From Saccharum officinarum (taxonomy: Eukaryota; Streptophyta; Magnoliopsida; Poales; Poaceae), in assembly GCA_020631735.1 (NCBI GenBank), contig CM036231.1, forward strand, positions 3,995,831 to 4,059,830: 64,000 bases of DNA. The letters run 5' to 3'. A model generated the notes under the pieces. The model made no database searches and was not told where the DNA came from. It saw nothing but the letters and a program-made list of their open reading frames with translations. The position numbers and the translations under genes were made by a program. Of the stretch, positions 54,568 through 64,000 are shown in pieces. How positions within the stretch are numbered: the stretch's first letter is position 1; every line of letters starts with the position of its first letter.

Positions 54568-55022
54568 CAAAATACTGCTACTAGTACCACCTGAATCGAT
54601 TTGCTTCTTGATCCTTCAGGGTCTGACTCTGACAGACAGCCAGTAAAATGGAATTCTGTCCTCGGAGCCCTTGACGATATTGATAGGCAGCCATTTGTAT
54701 TCCAAACTTCCAATACAAATATTGAAAAAGAAGCAGTCTACCAACTTTTCTTTCACAAGTCCACATGTTGATCTCATGCATTACTCAATCAAGTCAGATA
54801 AAAAAATCATGTTACTATCAGAAAGGCGGAAATAACAAAGACATTAAAAAAAGGATACACCCTAGGCTAGACATACGTGCAAAGAGGATCTCATCCCCTC
54901 ACATCTGAACGGTAGATAATTACGAGAGCGCTCTAGTATCCTTGTTCACAAGATGATCACTCATGGCGTTCTATGCAGAATCTATACGCTATAAAAACAT
55001 ATATGACTGCTGAATGTATATG
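54568..55022. other. No gene recognised
   Basis: 54745-54779 matches 33688-33724. Otherwise non-repetitive to the eye. Confidence 0.35.
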
Positions 55023-55373
55023 AAAAGAAAAAACGTATCACTCAACATATCACTCAAGGCGGCCTTCCGGGAGCTGCTTTCAGACTCCACCCATGACGCG
55101 CTACAACTTATTCTAAGTGGGGAGTTCGACCCAGTGGCCATGGAGCTGAACATGATCGGGTTGGACGACGAGGACAACTAGCCCATCGGCACCAGCACCT
55201 TTGTCGTTATAGTTTCATGTAATTACAACCTCGTGCGAGTGTCGTAAGGGTGTGGGGTACGTTTTTCGGTAATCTTCGGATTACCGTAAGTTCACCCTGT
55301 CTATAACAAAACTTCTTTATTCTGCTTAATGGTGCTATAGCACGTTCTCGGAAAAAAAAAAGAAAAAACGTAT
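55023..55373 (+). mobile_element. Short 5'-truncated LINE with poly(A) and 16-bp TSD
   Basis: aaaagaaaaaacgtat is repeated exactly at 55023-55038 and 55358-55373. The insert (55039-55357) encodes a C-terminal peptide (LKAAFRELLSDSTHDALQL ... GLDDEDN, TAG near 55179), a 170-bp 3' UTR and an A10 tail. Structure is diagnostic of target-primed retrotransposition; L1-like origin is inferred. Confidence 0.85.
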
Positions 55374-55505
55374 ACGCTTCCAGCCTTCCAGAAAGCAAGT
55401 ACGTTGTTGCTATCACCCAAGTCATCCGTGATCTCACCAAAAGGCCCCTGCCGCCGGCTGCTGGCGTGCGAGCTCGCTTCAAGTCTGTCTTGTCCCTCGC
55501 AATCA
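55374..55505. other. Short non-repeat segment between insertions
   Basis: GC-balanced and possibly old coding sequence (minus strand RDKTDLKRARTPAAGGRGLL), but too short to identify. Confidence 0.3.
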
Positions 55506-57373
55506 AGCAGTCATTTGAGAAAATTCAAACAATGGGCTTAAGCAACCAATATAAAGCACAAGGCTCACCCAAAATAAGCATTTATCTCAAGCATGAACTA
55601 ACTACAAGTTTAGTCCAAACAAACGTTAGTTAAAGAGGCCAACTTAGCATGTGCCCAGAATCTAGACAGCAGCACAGTGGTTACTTGTTTCAACCATAAC
55701 TGAGGTTGTAGACATCCCATAAAGGTGATCCTAGACTTTCTAGAAAGATTAGAAAGATGGCTACACATTAGTTATTCATACCAAAAGCTAAATCATAGGT
55801 TAGCATGGTCAAACATGCTGAAGTTTCAGATCTGTACTAATATGCAGAAAACTGACAAGAACTTCAAAATTGCATAACCGGAGTTCTTGGACACAACAAG
55901 GCTGACCACTTTATGTAAAATTAGTGCTATAGGACATTTTGGAAAGTTTAGAAAAGTACTACACTTCTTCTATTATCTCCAAGACATGATTCCATACGCA
56001 CCTAGGTCAAATAAAGCAAACATTCAGATCTATTCAGAGCATAAACAAAACCTGACAGTAAACTTCTAAAATTTATAACTCTCAGACCATAAGACCTAGG
56101 GTCATAAAATTTTTGGACAAGCTAGATAAGTAAGTTAGCTACAACTTTGGTATTCTCTATAACTACAGAAAACACCATTATGATCATAAAAGCATCACTA
56201 CAACAGAAACCGCTCTAGCAGCCAACGTTTAATAAGCAAAACGAAGTTTGCCTTTGTTCTATTTAACAAGAGAGCACACAAACATATCATCCTAGTGGCT
56301 CTAAACATTGTTACCTTAGACCAATACCAATTTAATTCATTCACGAGAATCCAATTTACTTAAGTGAGGTCTACAACATTTTCAAACACTTGTATGACAA
56401 CAAATTCACCCCTTGACTAAACTAGAGGGCATTTATAGGTCAAGCAGGTAACCATAATTATTTCTAGCAAGGCTAAGCACACACTTTTCTCAAACAACAT
56501 GGAGTAAGGCATTCTTATTTAGCTTCATTCAAGAAAGATAGTGTAACACATTGATCATAAGTTACACACTATAGAACAAGAGTGAGAAGAGTATAGCCAT
56601 GCATAAAGCAACAATCATGAAGATGCATGCTTCGTCCTATTCGTCCTCACAAGATTGCCAACCTAAGGTGGCGATCACGTTCTATGTCGGTGGCATAACA
56701 CGCACTCTTTCGATATATAGCTAGTCGCCAGCTACATTCGACTTACGCATTCGTGGTTAGCGTACCTGCAGAAAAGTTTCATTGCAGCCCAACATTTCCC
56801 AATATAGCACACAATGAAAGCAGAGAAGTAAAAATTCTAAGTACTTCCATGTACATATACCCTCGTATATATACATGTAGCACCAAAACTACCCGAATCA
56901 TTCGATCACCCACAATTAAGTACCTTCATATATACATGTGTGTAACATGTAAATAATCCAGTAACCAAACTAGCTCTCCCCTAGACCGAGGGTTGTACGG
57001 TCATGCTCTCACAACTCACACTTACCTGAGCGTAGGTGCGACGTTGCATAAAAGTAAACTTAGCAACATATATGGCTATTTCATATATGAAGGCTACCTC
57101 TAATCTAACACACCGGTAGCATAGTGTAGGAGAGTCATCACACATACATACCTTGGCCTGTGCGTAGATGCATAAATGAAAAACCCCCAAGTTAGTACTT
57201 ATATAAGCCACCTAATAATCCTTATATGGGCATAAGGAAATTGACCACTGGCATACTTAGATTTAGAATTCAGTTTTCACAAACCTATATATAGCTATAA
57301 GTTGATAAAACTGATTTTATAAAACAAATCCTTTGTTTTAAATACACATATGACAAGTTTAATGTTGAATCTT
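55506..57373 (-). mobile_element. 5' untranslated internal region of a gypsy element (truncated)
   Basis: Continues from the PBS at 57374-57385 on the minus strand. AT-rich, non-coding, with many intron-like GT/AG phrases. It stops abruptly near 55506, where different sequence begins; gag is not reached. Confidence 0.5.
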
Positions 57374-57385
57374 GCTCCGATACCA
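57374..57385 (-). other. Primer-binding site of gypsy element
   Basis: Minus-strand TGGTATCGGAGC two bases after the LTR end TTACA. Confidence 0.85.
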
Positions 57386-57387
57386 GC

Positions 57388-60300
57388 TGTAACAGAACCG
57401 TCCAAATTATAAGAGCACAAGTACAAAAACAATCACCGAAATGATCAAATTCTCGCACTTGAGCCCATATAACTCCGGTAGTCCAATGAAATCATGAGGG
57501 ATTTCAAACCAACCAACATACAAGCCAAGATCGTAGTGATTCAACATAACAAGTCACATGTTACATTCATTTCACAAGTAAATCAATTTACATCGGAGTT
57601 CAACATAGTTATTCCAACTTACATTGAAAAGTAGCGGAAGCAAAGTAATTTGAAACTAACATTATTCTTATTTCAAATACATGCCAGTACCATGGTCGAC
57701 TTCCAACAAAAGCATTAGAGATAAGGTAAATAAGAAGGATCATGCCCGTGATCGCACTCCGCCACTACGGCAGGAGCCAACCAACTCTTGCAGTCGCCAT
57801 GATACATCACAACCTGCAACAAGTGGGGATAAAACCCTGAGTACAAGAAGGTACTCAGCTAGACTTACCCGTCAGAAACCAGAAATAAGGTGACACCAAG
57901 GATCATGCAAGGCTGATATGAAGTGGGGCTAGCTTGACAACATTTTGCATAAAAGCTTAATATAGATGATTAATCATTAATGCTTAAGCATCAAGTTAAT
58001 TATCATTAACCTATCATCTATATTAGAACCTGTACTAGAGCACTCACTTTATTAGGAGCAAACAATATTAACCATAGCAGGTATAAATTGAGGCAACCTT
58101 TTCATCGTGATCCAATTAACCATCCGTTCAATTTAATGGAATCTACGTTGCCGCTGCTCAAGTCAAGTGCTCACTAACCGGGAGCGACGGCGATTCGAAT
58201 CGAATTCCTATCCAGCTGGAGGGGTATTTCTAACACTCACCGTGCAGACCCCTGCCAGGGTCGCACAGGCCACCGTTTCATATGATTCAGGAATCACGGG
58301 TCCGAATGATGTCGCGACCCCAAGGGCGACACTCTGCCAGGTGATAGGGACTCTAACCCCCCTTGGTCTCACGCCAATGTCCCCAAGCACATCCTTTCTC
58401 TCCTCTAAGAAGCAACCTACCATTCGAGTCCCGGCCTGAATCACATTACTCGGCTTCGCGGTCGGAACGACTTATCCGGCCAACTAAGTGTTAGACTGCG
58501 TTCAACATGACTCAAGGACGTACAGCGAATCGGTCCTTAAACGACTCAGACGGGGATAGATTCACACCCAAGACCTCCATGCCTTGTCGCTTCACTATCA
58601 TCATCCCGCCCGGTCTCATTTCATTTTATTAACACATGGTTCCTTTCCACGATAGCAAATATAGCCAACCGTGCCATATATGAATATCCCTATATCTCGC
58701 AGGTGACAGGAAATCACCTGACTTCTACCGCTTAAAGCAGGGCTAAGCATCTACTCGATCCTAGTCTATGTAGGATTCAAGGATTCATATATCTGGACAA
58801 GGAATGATATAATGCAGCAAGGGTTTTCAACCAACTCCTACCACTTAATGCAACAATACTTATAACATATATAGAATTAATTGCTTTGAAGATAGGAGGC
58901 TTATAATGCTCCGGGGCTTGCCTGGGATCCGACTCAAGTTAGAGTATGTCAGATGAAACTCGCTTGGCGAGCATCTTCCAATCTACCACTTGTCCGGTCA
59001 TTCGATCTTCGGGATGGATCCACCAACTCCATCTTCGGGTTTGGCTCCACTTTAGATCCTTCACGCGTTTCTGCTAGCGTACCTAAATGAGGTGCAACAA
59101 TGCATATGTATGAATGCATAGAAGTGCAATAACAAAATAATCATAAAAGCATACCAAAGTTCACATAAACCCTAGAGCTAATTAACTTAATCCTCATTAA
59201 GATATAACATAGAAGAGGGCAAGCACATCAATCAAGAACCAAGTCTCACAAGATCACAGGGTACCACCCAAGTATCATCAAAGATATGAGTCACACTTCA
59301 ATACCCAAGCATGACAAAGTTAATTAAAGTACTAGAACTAGAAATTGCTACCTTCTGGACATCAGACCAACAGCTTAGTAATTTAATCATAACTGGAGAT
59401 CTACAAATCCAACTGACTTGCAAGAAGACATTATGGAAAGCTTATGAAATTATATAAATTTCATTTATAATCATCACAGCATGATTCCAAAGTTTCACAT
59501 GTCGAATTTACACAAACACAGAAACTGGTCTAGCAAGACAGAGAGCAAGCAATTCTGTAACCCAACTTTAAACAGCTATAACTCCTAAACCACATGGCCA
59601 AATGCCACCAAATTTTAACAGCAGCTAAATATATAATTTATCTACAACTTTTGTATAAACAAGTTTCACAATAAAGCACATTATCATGAAGAACTTTACC
59701 AAGTTTCCAGATCTGTCCAGAAACCTCATTTGCAAGAAATAATTATTAACTTATGTTGCAAACATATAATTAGACAAAACCAACTTTACCAACATGTCAC
59801 ACATGACTAATGAACACCAGAAAACATAGTGTCCATTCCTAAATAAATTCTTTTAATGCCCTTTCTTAATTTATTTAAATCATTAGGTGGAATTATGAAC
59901 GCATATCAAAAGTGCACACTAAATTCTACCAAAATTACAGTGGCCTATACATGCTCCCAAAACTCTACTGTCCAAATTTGAAACCATTTGGACATGTATA
60001 ACAACCTCTATGAAAAATACAAATGGCTATAGCAATAAATCATGGGAGAGCAAGTTAAACCTAAAACTTCATATTTTCTGTGAACACAAGGCCATATTAT
60101 GAATCAATATGATAGAGAAACATCATACTAAGGTAATGGAATAACATTTTCTATTTTATCATTTATATATTATTTATAAGCTATTTATCAAGCTAGAAAC
60201 AAGTTAAATCAATAACTTGGTCATGCAGTAAGCAATGACCATGAAATTTATACCACAGTACACTCATATCATGATAAGACTACCATAAAAATTTCACCTC

Positions 60301-62753
60301 AATTGGAGCAGCACAACTCAAGATATAAAAATAACAAGCAATATAATGTAAATTCCTTATTTATCAAGGTCCAATCAAAACCCTAAGAAAACAGTGAACA
60401 ACTAGGGTGTTTAATATTTTTCCTAGCAAGTACATGTAACCACAAAATTAACAAAACAAGAATCATCATTTTTGGAGTTCTAAAACTTCAGATATGGCTC
60501 TGGTCAAGTTTATAAGCATTTCTAGAGCACTTTTAAAGCCTAAATAAAGACATCAGAAATATTTACAAACATGCACATTTTATGAATCTACTGCATAGAT
60601 CTTTTCTCAAGGTTTCCAAAAAGTCCACTTTTACTAATTTTGGAGTCTCCTAGCATGAGATATGCATTTTAGAATATTTAACCAATTCCTGAATTTCAAA
60701 ATCGGAATAAAACAACCCTAACAAGATTCGCTAGGCGCACCCGAACCGGTACCCAAGATAGCCACTACTTAAACCGACATATGGGGCCCACAGTCTGGCC
60801 GGGCCCGTTTGTCATATAAGAGAGAGAGACGCCGGGGGGGAATTCGACCTTCATCTTCCTCATGCCGCCGGCAGAGCAGAGGAGGACGAGCGACGGCCGG
60901 CCATCCGGTGGTGAGGCGGTCGCCGACGGCGAGGGTGCTCGTGCGGCACCAGGGGCCCACGCGCACCCACCGGTACACACTGCCTTGCCTGACCGGCTCG
61001 GAGGAGACGGGGCCACGAGCGCCTGCGGTCGGCAGCAGCGCCACCGCGGCTGGCCGTGCCCCGGCGACGGCCTTGGCCCGGGGAGGAGCGCGGTGGCTTG
61101 CCTGGAGGAGCACGCACGCGCAGAGGGGCGCAGCTCGGACAACGGTGGACCGAGGCGGCATACCCACATCGAGCTCGAGCACGAGCGGCAATGGCGGCCA
61201 TGGCCGGTCACCGTGATGATTTCCCCTACCTCGACGACTTACCAAGGCGCGGGTAGGTTAGCAAGATTGAGGAGACCATGATGTAGCTATGGTCACGGCG
61301 AAGGAAGATAGAGGCGCTGCCGCGGTAGTGGATTTGGCAGCGGCGAGCTCGGAGCCCTGCTCCGGCGCCCATGGCGGACACGGCCACGCCCAGCCTGCGA
61401 GGAGCTCGGGAGCGACGAAGGGAATAGGAAGAACGGCCGAGTAAGAGGAAGCGAGACCGAGGGTAGGCGCTCGGGTGGCTCCCCAATGGCACTGGTTCAC
61501 GGCACGCGGCAGCGAGGAGAAGCGCATGGCGGCCACGTTCCCTGCACGCGTCACCCGGTGAGGACATTACTCGAACAGGTGGCGTGCGACCGAGTGACTG
61601 AGGTGGGAGGAGATTTTGGGCTAGTTACGGGCTGATTTGGATCATGGGCCAAAAAGGAAGTTTGTTCACCACAGAATACTCTCCAATTTCTATTTAGGCA
61701 CTAAAGTCATAGGACTCACAGATTAGGAGATAATGATACGCCAAAACGGCATTGTCAATGTGTCGGCAACCATTAACAACATTCCAAATTGTTGTGCAAA
61801 ATGGAGTCCAACAAGTGTCATCTTCTTGCATGCTCTTCCCCATAATATAACCTTCAACTTTTCTTTTTGGACCAACTCAAGTTGCTTAACGAATTTCGGA
61901 GAACGCGGAATGTCAATGTCGACGACACTGAAATCAGGGCTTTAAAATGGCTAAGTGCTGAAATCAGCCCTATTTCTGACTTGTGGGCCCTTTTTGAGCA
62001 TGCTCCACACATTTTCATGACTTGACTCTTAAACAAAGTTTGTTCCTTATAAAATTCTCTACAACTTTGTCAAAGGGTGCACAGTCATGCAAAGCTTCTA
62101 GGTCACACTTTTGAAATGGTCAAACCACAGGGCTCTAGGGTCCATACATGGTCAACCATCACTTAGAAGCACATTTAGTCAAAATGATCAACATGAACGT
62201 TGTCCCATTAAGTGTCCTAAGTGTAGTTAAGGTGTTGTAGAGGCCAAACATACACACCATGCATAGGTTGCACAAAAGTGTAGGCCTCAAATGCACTGAA
62301 ACATAGAAGTCACTATAATTGTAGTGCTTGTTTCAAGATACATGCTACACATGTTCCACTAGGGTGTTCCACATGTGTCCAAGATGTGTTGCACATATTG
62401 CATTTGTATGTTGCTCAACACTAGTTCCCATAGGACATAAGGTATGTTTTAGTTATAATCCAAACAAGCATCTAACTTATTATTTCATGTGACTTTTTGA
62501 TTCCAAACTTTATGAAACTTTTCCAGGGATCAATATAGATAGGTACCAAGGTGAGGCACATGAAGATATGGCAATAACACCATCCAAACATATATCTTTG
62601 AAAAGGGACCTATATGTAAAGCAATGATGCAACATCCACTTTAGGTTAGGCTCATCTCCATAGGTTGACCTTGACATTGTCATCTCCACCTAATTTGTCG
62701 TGTTTGAGCTCAAACCCACTGCCTAATTGGTGATAAACACCTGGGGTGTTACA
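57388..62753 (-). repeat. 5.4-kb gypsy LTR (Tekay/Del-like)
   Basis: Plus strand starts TGTAACAGAACCG and ends GGGGTGTTACA, so the minus strand begins TGTAACACCCC and ends CTGTTACA. Interior phrases such as gggataaaaccctgagtaca and gacactctgccaggtgatag are familiar from abundant grass gypsy LTRs. A GC-rich island (60780-61620) lies inside otherwise AT-rich sequence. No intact open gene is visible. Confidence 0.75.
60780..61620. other. GC-rich island inside the gypsy LTR
   Basis: Overlapping Arg/Ala/Pro-rich frames on both strands (60765-61567) without domains. A purine/pyrimidine-alternating agagagag run and 'catataag' at 60815-60828 lie at its edge. It may be the LTR promoter/leader CpG island rather than a gene. 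Confidence 0.4.
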
Positions 62754-64000
62754 GCCCTCCCCCTTAAAAGAATCGCGTCCCGAGATTCGGAATGGAAGAT
62801 CTTTTAAGGAAGAGAGACACGTTATCTAGTTCCCAACATCTGCTATAGCATTCAGCTATAAAGCTCCAATATCGACGAACAATTTGGTCAAATGCACTTT
62901 CTGATACTTACTCTTTATGGAAAAATTCGTCTGAAAAATTTCCTTCATTGACTTCCATGAAGCATTGTTACTTTGGGAGGAATCCAAGATAGCACGTACT
63001 GCATTCTCAGTGTACGGAGATCATTTGGTCCATAAGTGAACCACTCACAAGTATCTGATTCTTTAGTGAACACAACATAGTCCGTATGAACTTGACACTA
63101 GATCGAAATATTCAGAGTATGCTCGTTGAAATGACTCTATGTTCACAAAGTTTGAAAAGCAGTCCTCTACCAAAATGGCTTGAGCACTACCTTCCAAAAG
63201 TGTGAGATCATAGATGACAATTATACTCTGAGGCCATAGAATACTGACTAACCAATAGACAAGGTCTATGTTGGTCGTAAATGTTCAATCCTTCCGATAT
63301 CAACTAATGGAAAACTACTTGAGGTTCCATGTGTGCAGTTCTCTTTCTCTGATGACAACACTGTATTATCTGAGTCTGTTGATGGGTTAGTGAATGTGAT
63401 AGCTGACTCTGTCGGCTTCGTATTCCTGCCAACAGTTATTTAATAAGATTCTTTTATCCAAAGACAACAGTTATCTGGGTTGAAGCAGATGCAACCTCTT
63501 GGGTAAAAACATTTATAAGGTACTAAGGTATGTCATCATTGGAAAATTAGTACCAAAGCAAAATGTAGGGAGGCCTTAAGGACAACAAAAGTTGTAATAT
63601 TTACTAAACCGCGGAAAGTAGTCTACCACCAAGCGATTGAGTAAAATTTTCCTTGGTGACATAGTTGTACTGTAAGTTGAGTTGACTTGCAGCATAACAA
63701 CTTTGTCAGGCCAACTTTCACCTTGAGGCTTCCTTTTTAGGATCAAACAGCAGCTCTAAGATGGGAAATATGTTATTTGACACTTTTCAAATTGCTTTTG
63801 ATTCGCGATGGCATACATTGATTTGTAGAAACCAAGGCTGCTCGTACATTGGGGATACGAGAAAGCAAAAGCAAACAAAAGAGTGTAAACTAGTATCTGT
63901 GAGACCTCAAAAGGGTCATCCAACAGCAGATCTCGACTATAAATTTTTCATACCAATCTGAGGATGCACACGCTGTGAACTTGCAGGTTACTTTTGCAAG
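62754..64000 (-). mobile_element. 3' internal end of a gypsy element with PPT
   Basis: On the minus strand CTTTTAAGGGGGAGGGC (62754-62770) lies immediately before TGTAACACCCC, preceded by a CGGGACGCGATT phrase. This is the usual gypsy polyprotein end and polypurine tract. The rest to 64000 is AT-rich and shows no coding domain; the element continues beyond the window. Confidence 0.65.

Noticed and set aside
60765..61567. Overlapping 113-158-residue frames on both strands
   Set aside because: Composition-driven frames in the GC-rich island of the gypsy LTR; no domain recognised.
1..64000. CRISPR arrays, prokaryotic operons, phage or toxin systems
   Set aside because: Repeats seen are transposon ends, LTRs, microsatellites or minisatellites; gene structure is that of a plant nuclear genome.

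Overview
This is a nuclear, gene-poor and transposon-rich window from a grass, most likely a member of the Andropogoneae (maize/sorghum/sugarcane/Miscanthus group). The grounds are GC-rich monocot coding exons with short GT-AG introns, a close relative of the maize Bronze1 flavonoid glucosyltransferase, grass-type MITEs carrying the 'gattcgtctcg' core, a CACTA element, PIF/Harbinger and RTE/L1 LINE relics, and long Ty1/copia and Ty3/gypsy LTR elements. No bacterial-type operons, CRISPR arrays or phage genes are present. The species assignment is inference.

Layout. 1-1.4 kb: 3' part of a FAR1/FRS-like (domesticated MULE transposase) gene with a damaged SWIM zinc finger and a frameshifted tail. 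1.4-6.3 kb: degraded coding fragment and several MITEs. 6.3-8.2 kb: an apparently intact two-exon Bronze1-type UDP-glucose:flavonoid 3-O-glucosyltransferase (minus strand) with a promoter holding G-boxes and MYB-like sites, followed upstream by three back-to-back MITEs (8.24-9.05 kb). 12.4-15.0 kb: a decayed PIF/Harbinger element whose transposase has lost its catalytic core, interrupted by an RTE-type LINE. 17-18.7 kb: gypsy LTR remnant and a degenerate minisatellite. 20.2-22.3 kb: receptor-like cytoplasmic kinase (plus strand) without a visible USP exon. 22.7-24.3 kb: complete non-autonomous CACTA element. 26.1-29.3 kb: inverted-repeat cassette with an F-box-like gene fragment, itself hit by an L1 LINE. 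30-33.7 kb: CDKF;2-like kinase pseudogene whose 3' end is duplicated 1.9 kb downstream. 34-36.7 kb: a GC-rich cassette between terminal inverted repeats, low-complexity tracts, and a hydroxypyruvate-reductase-like fragment. 36.9-38.6 kb: cytochrome P450 (CYP72 clan, CYP709-like). 41.5-51.7 kb: full-length but inactive Ty1/copia element (Maximus/SIRE-like), minus strand. 53.2-54.6 kb: gypsy integrase tail plus LTR. 55.0-55.4 kb: short LINE insertion with a 16-bp target duplication. 55.5-64.0 kb: a 5.4-kb gypsy LTR with a PBS on one side and a PPT on the other, as in a tandemly recombined element.

Of the host genes, the glucosyltransferase would finish anthocyanin synthesis by glucosylating anthocyanidins/flavonols, the P450 would be an ER-bound monooxygenase, and the kinase a cytoplasmic signalling protein; nothing shows that they act together. 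The maize bz1 region also carries a serine/threonine kinase gene (stk1), so the glucosyltransferase-kinase proximity may be conserved synteny, but this needs comparison. I found no convincing new multi-gene system. The unusual content is structural: core-deleted transposase, gene-fragment cassettes, a natural empty site for a MITE, a motif array in copia U3, and an LTR shared by two element halves.
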